NCBI RefSeq assembly: GCF_001429545.1
Contig: NZ_LMSP01000002.1
Coordinates: forward strand, 297,087-361,086
Length of the DNA: 64,000 nucleotides
Direction: 5' to 3'
Origin: Paenibacillus sp. Soil787
GTDB lineage: Bacteria; Bacillota; Bacilli; Paenibacillales; NBRC-103111
A model generated the notes under the pieces. The model was not told where the DNA came from. It saw nothing but the letters and a program-made list of their open reading frames with translations, and ran no database searches. The first letter of the stretch is position 1; each line of letters opens with the position of its first letter. Positions 53,670 through 63,138 of the stretch are shown here, piece after piece. Position numbers and translations under genes: made by a program.

Positions 53670-55040
53670 GTGTATAAAATGCGGGTAATCCTCGTGTTTG
53701 TTCTCCTAACCGTTCATTTGCTCACCTTGAGAAGTGATAGGCAATTTGGAAGCCAACTCGACCCAAACACGGTGGAAATGGCCAATCATGCTGCTCCGGG
53801 TAAAAAGCCTTTTTCAGGCGTTAGACTAAAGGCGGTCTTAATCGGTGGTAGTACTTATGAAACATTGTATGAGACCATTCCTAAATTTGAGCAGGAGACA
53901 GGCGCTAAGGTTGAGATCGTATTTAAAGGCAATAATTTCGATGTGGACAAGAAAATAAATAGAGATTTAGCAGCAAATAAGGTTAACTATGATGTCATAT
54001 CTACCCATTCAAATACTTATTTACAGTATGCTGATTCATTAGAACCATTGAATAATTTGTTTACAACAGATGAGCTCCAAGACTTCACTCCTTCCATTCT
54101 TAATGCTGGGAAAATAGACGAGATATTATACTTGATTCCTCGATTGGCAGACATCAGTGTGTATTATTATCGGACGGATCAGTTTAATAACGAATCCAAT
54201 AAAAGTAAATTCAAAGCGATCTATAAATACGATTTAGCACCTCCCCAAACGTTGGATCAGTTGAGGGACATTTCGATTTTTTTCTCGAAACGGGGGTATG
54301 GTTTATACGGTACACAATTTGCGGGTAAAGAAGAAGCGATCACAGGCCGGTTCATGGAACTTACTCAGGCATTTGGCGGCGATTTCTTTGACGATAATAA
54401 GAATGTTGTTTTAAATCAAATAGGCGGATTAAAAGCAGCCCAATATTTAAGGGATCTGTATGTAGCGGGCGCGATGCCAAAAGGGGTGATGAACTTCCTA
54501 TGGGATGAAGTGGGAAATAACTTTGCGAACGGAAAAATTGCCATTTATTCAGAGTGGCCTGGGTGGTATTCGATACTCGATGATCCGAGAAGTTCAAAAG
54601 TTGCAGATAAGTTTGACGTTATTCGCGCACCAGCAGGACCAAGCGGAATTCATCCGGGATGGGGCGGCGCTCACGGTTTCGCGATAACGAAAGTAAGCAA
54701 AAATAAACAGGCTGCAGCAGCGCTTATTAAGTTTTTGACTAGTACTGAAAATATGACGAACGAATCAAGACTGGGTGCAACTCCTGTGCGTATATCGGTA
54801 TGGGAACAAGTGTTAAGCGCCGCAAAATCAGGCGATGGGCGAAAGCAAAATTTCTACAATACCTTAAATATAGCTTTAAAAGAGGATTTCCGTACACCTC
54901 CGCGTATTAAACAGTGGATTCCGCTTTCAAATATTTTATATCCGTATCTACAAAAGATAATCATAGGTAATATGTCCCCGCAGGAAGGCTTAGATGCTGC
55001 GGCGAAGGAAATCACGAAAATGATGAATGAAACGAAATGA
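53670..55040 (+). CDS. Family 1 extracellular solute-binding protein without lipobox
   Basis: The 456-residue type I solute-binding protein has a short N-terminal hydrophobic segment (about 4-20) and no Cys for lipidation, unlike the lipoproteins elsewhere in this window. The body is typical (IPKFEQETGAKVEIVFKG, then GWGGAHGFAITKVSKNKQAAAALIKFL). It lies 12 bp after the previous anchored binding protein and has no CUT1 permeases beside it. It may be a second sensor component or a released binding protein. The start is uncertain: GTG 53670 has a distant ribosome site; ATG 53679 is an alternative. Confidence 0.78.
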   Translation: MYKMRVILVFVLLTVHLLTLRSDRQFGSQLDPNTVEMANHAAPGKKPFSGVRLKAVLIGGSTYETLYETIPKFEQETGAKVEIVFKGNNFDVDKKINRDLAANKVNYDVISTHSNTYLQYADSLEPLNNLFTTDELQDFTPSILNAGKIDEILYLIPRLADISVYYYRTDQFNNESNKSKFKAIYKYDLAPPQTLDQLRDISIFFSKRGYGLYGTQFAGKEEAITGRFMELTQAFGGDFFDDNKNVVLNQIGGLKAAQYLRDLYVAGAMPKGVMNFLWDEVGNNFANGKIAIYSEWPGWYSILDDPRSSKVADKFDVIRAPAGPSGIHPGWGGAHGFAITKVSKNKQAAAALIKFLTSTENMTNESRLGATPVRISVWEQVLSAAKSGDGRKQNFYNTLNIALKEDFRTPPRIKQWIPLSNILYPYLQKIIIGNMSPQEGLDAAAKEITKMMNETK

Positions 55041-55056
55041 GAATAGGATTTAACCG

Positions 55057-55089
55057 CTGCTTTTCTCTCTTTGAGGAAGGCAGTTTTTT
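55057..55089 (+). terminator. Intrinsic terminator after sensor unit
   Basis: An 8-bp stem with two G-T pairs (55057-55064 with 55076-55083) is followed by six T. It separates the sensor genes from the importer. Confidence 0.65.
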
Positions 55090-55102
55090 GTTTCTTTAAG
55101 AA

Positions 55103-55219
55103 GTGGAATTTTAGACCATCACCGTGGAAAATTCTATTAACAATTGAGACCAGTCACGTTAATCTATGTATAGATCATACATGAAACATGCTGCTTAAAT
55201 CGAACTGGAGGTAAAATGA
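55103..55219 (+). repeat. Duplicated leader, copy 2, control region of the CUT2 importer
   Basis: This is the partner of 14339-14453. It holds a TTGAGA...TATAGA promoter-like pair with long spacing, ATCATACATGA at 55174-55184 and the ribosome site GGAGG next to the permease start. In this copy the leader is functional in layout, leading directly into an intact importer operon. Confidence 0.7.
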
Positions 55220-56233
55220 ATGATTAACAATTCAGATGTCATTATGGAATCCAAGTCAAGTAATCCAAGAAATGGATTTCTATTATCAATCCTTAAACGA
55301 AGCGATACAAGTGTGATCCTGGCTTCATTCATCCTATTTATCGTATTTGCAATTGGATCTTCCAGTTTCTTATCTTCTTATAATTTGTTTAACGTGTTTA
55401 GAACCACATCCTTGTTTTTATTCGTTGCGTTAGGTCAGGCCATTGTGTTAGTCATAGGCGGCATGAATTTATCCTTGGGGGCGATTGGAGGGCTATCCGT
55501 TGTTACTGCAGGATATGCGATGCATACATTGGGATTACCCAGTTGGGTTGCCGTTCTATTAGCAATAATCGTTGGAGCCGCAGCTGGTTTTATTAATGGG
55601 TTTGTCATTATTCGATTGAAGTTGAATTCCTTTGTAGTGACGCTCGCGACTTCATTTATTTATACGGGTCTTGTTTTTGGAATATCAAAAGGATTTCCTT
55701 ATACAAAAATTCCTAAGGGGTTTACTTTTATTGGCAGAGAAGGCTTCCTTGGATTACCTTATTTATTCTGGCTTATGATTCTTACATTAGTTATTTTGTG
55801 GTATGTGTTTAAATACACTGTGATTGGAAGGCAAATTCTTGCGACTGGCGGGAATTTGGTAGCCGCACGCTATTCGGGAATTAACACGGATAAAATAATA
55901 ATGATCGGCAATATATTGTCAGGTATTTTTGCTGCTATTGCAGGTGTGCTGTGGATCTCAAGAATGGGATCAGCAACACCGGCGACGGGAAGTGATTGGA
56001 TGATCATTTCATTTGCTGTCGCTGTTATTGGAGGGACTGCTCTAAATGGTGGAGCTATAAGCGCAATTGGACTATTTGCAAGTTCTTTAATGATTGCACT
56101 GATTAATAACGGATTAATTATGCTAGGTGCCAATGTTTATTTTGAACAAAGTTTCCTAGGAGCTATTATCATGCTTGCAGTCATAGCAGAGAGTGTACGA
56201 ATGAAATATAGTTCACAGCGAAAAAGAAAGTGA
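55220..56233 (+). CDS. CUT2 sugar ABC transporter, permease (RbsC type)
   Basis: This 337-residue polytopic membrane protein has RbsC-family motifs GGMNLSLGAIGGLSV, GNLVAARYSGIN and VIGGTALNGG. The ATG at 55220 overlaps a 3-codon frame starting at 55216. Gene order permease-ATPase-binding protein is reversed relative to the other CUT2 operon in this window. It probably imports the deoxy-sugar used by the 45.9-49.2 kb pathway. Confidence 0.9.
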   Translation: MINNSDVIMESKSSNPRNGFLLSILKRSDTSVILASFILFIVFAIGSSSFLSSYNLFNVFRTTSLFLFVALGQAIVLVIGGMNLSLGAIGGLSVVTAGYAMHTLGLPSWVAVLLAIIVGAAAGFINGFVIIRLKLNSFVVTLATSFIYTGLVFGISKGFPYTKIPKGFTFIGREGFLGLPYLFWLMILTLVILWYVFKYTVIGRQILATGGNLVAARYSGINTDKIIMIGNILSGIFAAIAGVLWISRMGSATPATGSDWMIISFAVAVIGGTALNGGAISAIGLFASSLMIALINNGLIMLGANVYFEQSFLGAIIMLAVIAESVRMKYSSQRKRK

Positions 56234-56242
56234 GGTGAGACG

Positions 56243-57751
56243 ATGCTGGAATTAAGAGGCGTTAGTAAGATTTTCCCAGGGGTTAAGGCTCTCGACAATG
56301 TGTCAATTACATTCAATCCTGGTGAAGTGCATGCACTGTTAGGGGAAAATGGGGCAGGGAAAAGTACGTTAATTAAAATTATCTGCGGCCTGTATCAGCC
56401 TGACGAAGGCGAGGTTTTATTGAATGGCAAGAAAGTGAATTTTGAAAGTTTTCGCGATGCACTAGAAAGCGAAATAAGCATAGTTAACCAAGAAATTCAA
56501 GTTATTCCCCAATACAGTATTGCTGAAAATATTTTTATAGATAAAATCGACAAATTTGCAAGAGGCGGGATCGTAAATTGGAAGCAGGTTAATACCGAAG
56601 CAGCCCGATATTTGCAGATGGTTGGGTTGGATATGGATCCTACAACAATTATTGCTGGTTTGAGTGCAGCCCAAAAACAACTCATTCAAATCGCTAAGGC
56701 GATATCTTCAAATGCTAAGGTTTTACTGTTGGATGAACCAACATCCTCTTTAACGAAACATGAAGCCGTAAATCTATTTACACTGGTGACTAATCTAAGA
56801 GAACAAGGCATTGTCATTATATTCGTATCCCATAAACTTGAGGAAGTTTTAACACTGTGCGATAAAGTATCAGTTTTACGAGATGGGAAGTATGTTGGTA
56901 CTAAGGATTGTGGGAAATTAACCAAACAAGATATTGTGAAAATGATGATTGGCCGAGAAACCAAAGATAACTATTTGGGACAGCTGGATATTAACCAAGA
57001 TAATAAAGTTTTAGAGGTGAAGAAATTAACGCAAGCAGGGCGATTCAACAATATTGATCTCGATTTACACGAAGGTGAGATTTTAGGCTTCTATGGCCTT
57101 GTTGGATCTGGAAGAACAGAATTAGCTAAGATTTTGATCGGCGAAGATACGATGGACGCTGGTGAAGTGTTTATCAACGGGGAGAAAGCAACAATAAGAA
57201 GTATGGCGGACAGCCTATTTAGATACCGCATGGGGTATGTATCTGAGAACCGCAAAGAAGAAGGCCTTATTCTGCAGGAAACAGTAAGAACAAATATTGG
57301 CATAACGATTTGGAAAAGCATTGTTCAACCTCTTATCAAAAAAATGAATTTGAAATCAGAAGAATCCAAAGCACAGGAAATGATCAAAGCTCTTCATATT
57401 AAGGTCACCAACTCGGATGATATTGTTGGAGGATTGAGTGGCGGTAATCAGCAAAAAGTAAGTATTGCCAAGTGGCTCGCTGCAGGCTGCGATATTTTAA
57501 TTATCGATGAACCATCCGTTGGTGTAGATGTTGGGGCAAAAGAGTATATTCATCAGTTGATCTGGAATTTAGCCAAAGTTCAGAAGAAAGCGATTATCGT
57601 CATTTCATCTGACTTGCCTGAATTGTGTACGCTTGCAAGAAGAATACTCGTGTTTAGAGAGTTTCAAATTGTGGGCGAGCTGAACGATATTAATGATAGG
57701 CCGTACTCGTATGACGAGTTGAGCGGCAGAATTGGTCAATACTTGGCTTAA
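56243..57751 (+). CDS. CUT2 sugar ABC transporter, ATP-binding protein
   Basis: This 502-residue tandem ABC protein has, in the first domain, Walker A GENGAGKST, signature LSAAQKQLIQIAKA and Walker B LLLDEPTSSL. The second domain has GLVGSGRTE in place of a Walker A, signature LSGGNQQKVSIAKWL and Walker B IIDEPSVGVDV. Its start is 9 bp after the permease stop. Confidence 0.92.
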   Translation: MLELRGVSKIFPGVKALDNVSITFNPGEVHALLGENGAGKSTLIKIICGLYQPDEGEVLLNGKKVNFESFRDALESEISIVNQEIQVIPQYSIAENIFIDKIDKFARGGIVNWKQVNTEAARYLQMVGLDMDPTTIIAGLSAAQKQLIQIAKAISSNAKVLLLDEPTSSLTKHEAVNLFTLVTNLREQGIVIIFVSHKLEEVLTLCDKVSVLRDGKYVGTKDCGKLTKQDIVKMMIGRETKDNYLGQLDINQDNKVLEVKKLTQAGRFNNIDLDLHEGEILGFYGLVGSGRTELAKILIGEDTMDAGEVFINGEKATIRSMADSLFRYRMGYVSENRKEEGLILQETVRTNIGITIWKSIVQPLIKKMNLKSEESKAQEMIKALHIKVTNSDDIVGGLSGGNQQKVSIAKWLAAGCDILIIDEPSVGVDVGAKEYIHQLIWNLAKVQKKAIIVISSDLPELCTLARRILVFREFQIVGELNDINDRPYSYDELSGRIGQYLA

Positions 57752-57753
57752 CA

Positions 57754-57763
57754 CATGTATGAT
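57754..57763. promoter_or_regulatory. ATCATACATG motif, reverse orientation
   Basis: CATGTATGAT lies just after the ATPase stop and 80 bp before the binding-protein start. It shares ten bases with the motif found at the other control regions. It is short enough to be a chance match. Confidence 0.3.
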
Positions 57764-57842
57764 GTTTATAGGGGAGCCCGCAAGTACGCTTCCAATTAAC
57801 ATAATTTTCAAAGGGGTTACAATACCGAAGGAGGAAAAACAA

Positions 57843-58925
57843 ATGAAAATACGAAACAAAAAGGGTCTTGTTTCACTTATGGTATTATCACTAACAGGAA
57901 CATTGGTAGCTGGTTGCGGTGCTTCTAAGACGGTAGATCAACCAGCCAATTCAACTGCGAAACCGGCTGCTACAGGGGCAGCTGCCAAAAAAACAGATTA
58001 CAAACTAGGTTGGTATGCATCCGCTCCGCACCCTTATTTTGAAGAAGTGAAGAAAGGCGTTGAAGCTTTCGAGAAAGAGTATGGCATCACCGTCGAGAAA
58101 CAAATCGGTCCAGATTGGAAGCAACCTAGCGAAACCGACAATGTGCAGGCCTTAGCAGCCAAAGGTATTAAATATTTCTCCATTTATCCGTCTGACGGTA
58201 GCGCAGCAAACGGATTGTATGAAGAATTAACAAAACGCGGTGTGAAGTTTGTTAACTTCGGCGCATCTACACTACAACCAACGACTGCCTCTTTCTTTGT
58301 TGGAACAGACGCCAAAGCGGCAGCAATGGTTGCGACAGAGAAACTGATTGCTTTAATGGGGGATAAAGGAAACATTGTTAACGTACTTGAAGTATTGGAA
58401 GATTCCAATACCATTTTACGTAAACAAGGTGTTGAAGAAGTTGTGAAGAAACATCCAAATGTAAAAATTATCCAAGAGATTTCTGGAATGAAGAGTACAG
58501 AAGAAGCTGTACAGAAGGTTGACAGCGCAATTGCCGCCAATATCGACAAGGTAGACGGTATTATTGCTACTGGATTTACGCCTACCGTTGCCATTGCACA
58601 GGTTATGAGTGATTATAAAAGTAAAGGCAACAAGCGTACAATTCATTCTATTGGAATTGATACGGATCCAATTGTTGTAAAAGCAATCAAAGATGGCACG
58701 ATGGATGCAACCATTGCTCAGAATTCCTACGGTGCAGGTTACTTGTCTATGCTGTTGCTAAAAGAAATGGCTGACGGGTGGGTACCTAAAAAAGATGCCT
58801 ACGCTGTCGACGGCGGAATTGTTGTCGTTACGAAAGAAAATGCGGACACGTTCCAAAATGATATTATGAAAGTAACCAATGATCTTAAAGCTAGCTTAGA
58901 GACAAAGTACTTGGAGAAAAAATAA
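57843..58925 (+). CDS. CUT2 sugar ABC transporter, substrate-binding lipoprotein
   Basis: The protein has 360 residues from ATG 57843, which follows GGAGG; the longer frame from 57732 has no ribosome site. The lipobox is LVAGC with Cys25, then a Ser/Ala/Pro linker. The body is RbsB-like (YASAPHPYFEEVKKGVEAFEKEYG, IGIDTDPIVVKAIKDG). It delivers sugar to the permease and ATPase encoded before it. A strong terminator follows. Confidence 0.9.
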   Translation: MKIRNKKGLVSLMVLSLTGTLVAGCGASKTVDQPANSTAKPAATGAAAKKTDYKLGWYASAPHPYFEEVKKGVEAFEKEYGITVEKQIGPDWKQPSETDNVQALAAKGIKYFSIYPSDGSAANGLYEELTKRGVKFVNFGASTLQPTTASFFVGTDAKAAAMVATEKLIALMGDKGNIVNVLEVLEDSNTILRKQGVEEVVKKHPNVKIIQEISGMKSTEEAVQKVDSAIAANIDKVDGIIATGFTPTVAIAQVMSDYKSKGNKRTIHSIGIDTDPIVVKAIKDGTMDATIAQNSYGAGYLSMLLLKEMADGWVPKKDAYAVDGGIVVVTKENADTFQNDIMKVTNDLKASLETKYLEKK

Positions 58926-58942
58926 AGATAGATATTTAGAAG

Positions 58943-59011
58943 ACACCTCTTTTGTATGCTAGTGAGATGCTTGTCACAAATCACTATACCAAACTGAAGA
59001 GGTGTTTTTTC
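58943..59011 (+). terminator. Intrinsic terminator after CUT2 operon
   Basis: A 9-bp outer stem ACACCTCTT/AAGAGGTGT (58943-58951 with 58997-59005) encloses an inner TAGTGA/TCACTA stem and ends in six T. Confidence 0.85.
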
Positions 59012-59051
59012 TACATAAGGTGAAGATATTATTGATTGGAGGAAATATAAC

Positions 59052-62000
59052 GTGTTGAAGAAAGCAATTGCTATTTCCATGGTAACAATTATGACGTTAA
59101 GCACACTTCCCGGCATGATGGCTAATGCATCACCCCCGCCAGCATCGGTAGATGTAAGTCAGCCGGACTTGAAAGCTGTGTATAATAAACAGGATATTGC
59201 CTCTGCAGTGCCAATAATGAAATCGACAGTGTCGAGAGATAATAACAATGTTGTCACCCTTAACTGGGATGCTGTGCCCGGTGCAGTTGGCTACAATATT
59301 TACGATGCTACATTCAAGTCACAGCAAACATCTGCACCATTCAAGAATACTTACAACGCTCCAGTTAAGCTGACAGAAACACCTGTCACATCTAACACCT
59401 ATGTAAACGGAGCCCTTGACGGGGGCACAAACGGATTAGTGCATAGGCTTACTATCAAGGCAGTTGCAGGGGATGGTACAGAGTTTAGTACCGCAACAGA
59501 GCAGATAGGCATATTGGCATATCCTAACACACCATATGGAACACGGTTAACCTCACTACAGGGAAAAACTCTTAAACTGCCCGTGTCTGATTTCACTAAC
59601 AACATGGAGTTTGTTGGACTTAATATTAGAGATGATAAATGGCAGTATTGGTGCTATTCCGCACTTGAGGATCCCAATAACCCAGGCAAGATTCACCTGT
59701 TCTTGACACGCATACCTGCCGCAGGTGACTTCGGCGCCACTTGGAGAACAAAGAGTGAAATCGTGCATATGGTTGGCGACAGCTATGAGGGGCCATTCAC
59801 TGAGATTGGTGTTGTAAGAACTAATGGTAAAATGGCAGACCCAGCTTTTACATCTGCCCACAACTCACGCATTAAGTATATAGACGGAAAGTATGTCCTG
59901 CTCTATATCGAGTTAAGAAATCCTATTGCTCCTGAAACAGCACCTCCTCAGAGTATCGTCATGGAAACTGTTGATCCTAGAGACCTGCCAGACGGCCACC
60001 TGCCTACAATTCCAAACGACGAGAGTTACTGGACTCCTGTAACCGGCGTTAATGGCGTGGCGGACGGAGTTGTAATAAAAAGTGATTTAGCCAAGAAAAA
60101 GGTAAACAACCCTGATATTCTTAAAACCCAAAGCGGCACCTACAATATCATGTACAAATCGGATACCCCTGGTGGAGGAGATTTAATTTACAAGGCAACC
60201 TCAAACAACCTGACAGGACCGTATACGCCAACCATTGACAGCATCACAGGTAATCCCGCAGCTATAGCAAATCAGTACTATTTGAATCCTTCATACAATA
60301 CAGAGGACCATCAGCTATTTGAGTGGAAGCACAAATACTTCATGCTGAACTATGACCTGTATTCAAAATACACATCAAATGAAGGAGGTACATACCCTGG
60401 TGTGCTGTGGGTTTCAAGAGATGGCGAAAAATTTGATGCCTCGGATGCCTATATTGCAGAAGGGGTGCTTTCTGACTATGTCAAAAAGCCTAGTGGCGCA
60501 CTTAGCTGCTATGGAGGCGACAGCGGCGGAACAACACGCATGGAGCGACCCTATTTAATCTTTGATAAAAATGGAACCCCGATTTATTTTACAGGAACAA
60601 ACGCATGGAACTATGATGGAGATGAAAACGGAGGTACTTCTAATGTTCCGGGCTTAGCAAATGATAATCTTTTCAGAATTAAGCCCCTGCCAATGCACAA
60701 TATTAAAGTGAGCTCTTCTGCAAATACAAACGGAAGAGTAACTGTCACCAAAGTTGAGGGCAATGCAACCAGAACAAGCACAGAAAAGGGCGAGCAATAT
60801 GATGATGTCTACTTCACAGTGAGTCCGGATGAAAACTACATGTTAAAAAGCGGCACACTGATCGCCACCGCAATCGACTCTATCGGCACATCAATCAATG
60901 TTAAGATTGAGTCACTAGGAGGTGGCCAATATCGCCTTATTATGCCTCCTGGAGATGTGACCATCACAGCTATATTCAGATCAGCACTACCTGCAAACAT
61001 CTCTGGCGTTAATGTCACCCAGAGCGGCACTGTATTACAGGGCGGCACAGCGCAATTTGCTGCCGAGGTTATTGGCACAGGCGGCTTTGACGGGGGGGTT
61101 ACTTGGGCTGTGTCTGGAAATGCCTCAACTTACACAACGATAAATTCAAGTGGACTGCTCACCCTATCACCATATGAAACAGCATCCCAACTTACTGTCA
61201 AAGCAACATCAGTGGATGACACAACGAAGAACGGCTCTATGACCATTGATATTGTGAAAAACGTGGCGGTTATGGACAGCAACATGACAAATGCTGTTGT
61301 TACAGCAAGCTCGTATTTCGATAATAATGCCGCAAACTACGCATACCCAAGAAATGTGAACGATGGTGCTACTGCATATGCGGCTCTGACAAGCATAGCT
61401 CCGCCTGCTGGCTCGAGCTATGCTACTACTAAGCCCGCTGGCTCAGATTCCCCATCTAACACCTACTATGCAGGAACGGGAGCGGCCAATCTAATGTGGC
61501 AGCCTGCTAGTAGCCCAAGAGACACAAGCCCGTGGCTGCAATTTACATTCAACACAGCGCAGACATTTAACACAATTATTTCTTTTGAGGGTGCTGCTCA
61601 CAATGGTGATGGCTATCTGAAAGCATATGACCTGCAAACCTCAACGGATGGAGCAAACTGGACAACAGTTCAGCAAATAGAATACCCAACCCCGTCTACA
61701 CTTAAAAAGATAGTAACGCTTAATGTACCAATTACATCAAAGTATGTAAGGCTAGCGAACATAACATCAGCCTCAGCGACAACTAACTTCTGGGTCCTCA
61801 CAGAGATTCAGATGTTTAACATGCCGCTCGCACCTGAGCTTACCGTTCCTGCAGATATTACGGTAGAGGCAACGGGGGAGCGAACTTCAGTGAATTTGGG
61901 CAAAGCGATTTCGCCCGTCGAAGCTGTCATTACGAACGATGCGCCGATCGACTTCCCGCTAGGCAAAACTGTCGTTACGTGGACGGCGACGAATGCCCAA

Positions 62001-63035
62001 GGCATTAGCATCACCAAGACACAATCGATCAACGTAGTCGATACGAAGCCTCCCGTCATTACTGGTAGTCCTACGTCACAGCCAAACATTAATGGATGGT
62101 ACAACCAAGATGTAACAGTCCATTTTGCCGTATATGACAGCGGTTCTGGAATAGCTCTCGTGACTCCCGATACTTTGGTATCATCGGAAGGCAGTAACCA
62201 GTCCGTGACAGGGATCGCAGAGGATCGAGCAGGTAATCAGGCAAATACTGTCGTCGGAAACATTCATATCGATAAAACAAAACCAAATACGAGCAGCATC
62301 CTTTCACCTTCTGCGCCTGACGGAGCTAATGGCTGGTATGTGCATCCAGTGACTCTCGGGTTAGCTGCCACGGACAATTTGGCAGGAGTAGCACAGATAG
62401 CATATAGTTTGGACGACGGCTTGACCTGGCTGCCGTACACCGAGCCAGTAACGATTACGCAAGACGGTCGGTACACGATAAGTTACCGTTCGACGGACTA
62501 TGCGGGAAATGAAGAACAGTCCAAGACTGTCAGCTTTAATCTGGATTCGACCGCACCAGTGATCACGGTTATGTCGCCGATTGAAGGTAGCAATTATCTG
62601 AACTCCGGCGAACTGACGCCGCAGTTTATGACCGTGGACTCCGCATCCGGGATGGATGACAGCAAGACCATGATCAGCTTGAATAACAAGCCGCTTCAGC
62701 AAGGGGAGAAGCTTTCCCTTTACACGCTGCCGCTCGGCCTCAATCAGTTGAACATATCTTCGGGCGATACTGCAGGGAACACTCAAGTCGTAACGTTGAC
62801 GTTCTTCACTTACGCAAATATAGATTCTTTGAGTACGTTGGTCACGCGCTTTGCGGACATGAATTGGATCGATAACGCAGGTATCGCAACCAGTCTGAAA
62901 AATAAACTTAGTCAAGGCAATTTAGAGGCATTTATAAATGAGTTAGAGGCCCAGAGCGGAAAGCATATAACGACGGAAGCGTCAACCTTTTTGCTGCGGG
63001 ACGCAAAAGCGATTCTGCTGAGTTCAAATCCTTAA
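59052..63035 (+). CDS. Secreted multimodular protein with a five-bladed beta-propeller hydrolase-like domain
   Basis: This is a 1327-residue exported protein. Order by eye: signal peptide (1-26), fibronectin-III-like domain (about 55-155), a domain resembling the GH43/GH32-type five-bladed propeller (about 160-540; NPDILKTQSGTYNIMYKSD, LNPSYNTEDHQLFEWKHKYFMLNYD), a bacterial-repeat domain, a Big_2-like domain, an F5/8-type C domain (CBM32), a HYR domain, two OmpL47-like domains, an Ig-like domain and FIMAH (about 1255-1325). It starts with GTG behind GGAGG. By position next to a deoxy-sugar importer it may release that sugar, but I cannot name a family with certainty. Confidence 0.7.
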   Translation: MLKKAIAISMVTIMTLSTLPGMMANASPPPASVDVSQPDLKAVYNKQDIASAVPIMKSTVSRDNNNVVTLNWDAVPGAVGYNIYDATFKSQQTSAPFKNTYNAPVKLTETPVTSNTYVNGALDGGTNGLVHRLTIKAVAGDGTEFSTATEQIGILAYPNTPYGTRLTSLQGKTLKLPVSDFTNNMEFVGLNIRDDKWQYWCYSALEDPNNPGKIHLFLTRIPAAGDFGATWRTKSEIVHMVGDSYEGPFTEIGVVRTNGKMADPAFTSAHNSRIKYIDGKYVLLYIELRNPIAPETAPPQSIVMETVDPRDLPDGHLPTIPNDESYWTPVTGVNGVADGVVIKSDLAKKKVNNPDILKTQSGTYNIMYKSDTPGGGDLIYKATSNNLTGPYTPTIDSITGNPAAIANQYYLNPSYNTEDHQLFEWKHKYFMLNYDLYSKYTSNEGGTYPGVLWVSRDGEKFDASDAYIAEGVLSDYVKKPSGALSCYGGDSGGTTRMERPYLIFDKNGTPIYFTGTNAWNYDGDENGGTSNVPGLANDNLFRIKPLPMHNIKVSSSANTNGRVTVTKVEGNATRTSTEKGEQYDDVYFTVSPDENYMLKSGTLIATAIDSIGTSINVKIESLGGGQYRLIMPPGDVTITAIFRSALPANISGVNVTQSGTVLQGGTAQFAAEVIGTGGFDGGVTWAVSGNASTYTTINSSGLLTLSPYETASQLTVKATSVDDTTKNGSMTIDIVKNVAVMDSNMTNAVVTASSYFDNNAANYAYPRNVNDGATAYAALTSIAPPAGSSYATTKPAGSDSPSNTYYAGTGAANLMWQPASSPRDTSPWLQFTFNTAQTFNTIISFEGAAHNGDGYLKAYDLQTSTDGANWTTVQQIEYPTPSTLKKIVTLNVPITSKYVRLANITSASATTNFWVLTEIQMFNMPLAPELTVPADITVEATGERTSVNLGKAISPVEAVITNDAPIDFPLGKTVVTWTATNAQGISITKTQSINVVDTKPPVITGSPTSQPNINGWYNQDVTVHFAVYDSGSGIALVTPDTLVSSEGSNQSVTGIAEDRAGNQANTVVGNIHIDKTKPNTSSILSPSAPDGANGWYVHPVTLGLAATDNLAGVAQIAYSLDDGLTWLPYTEPVTITQDGRYTISYRSTDYAGNEEQSKTVSFNLDSTAPVITVMSPIEGSNYLNSGELTPQFMTVDSASGMDDSKTMISLNNKPLQQGEKLSLYTLPLGLNQLNISSGDTAGNTQVVTLTFFTYANIDSLSTLVTRFADMNWIDNAGIATSLKNKLSQGNLEAFINELEAQSGKHITTEASTFLLRDAKAILLSSNP

Positions 63036-63065
63036 TAAAAGCAAGGCGGAAAGATTTCTTTTATT

Positions 63066-63093
63066 GAGCAGGAGGGATTCTCCTGCTCTTTTT
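63066..63093 (+). terminator. Intrinsic terminator after propeller gene
   Basis: The stem GAGCAGGAG/CTCCTGCTC with a 5-nt loop and five T is nearly the same as the terminator at 24485-24512, flanks included. Confidence 0.85.
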
Positions 63094-63138
63094 AATTTGC
63101 GGATGGCAAGATCATAATCGAATGGAACCACTTAAGGT

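Noticed and set aside
62361-62915. A 184-codon reverse frame inside the propeller-protein gene
   Set aside because: It is antisense to a well-supported coding region with conserved domains and has no ribosome site. The same applies to other long reverse frames, such as 9385-9984, 40077-40508 and 58184-58594.
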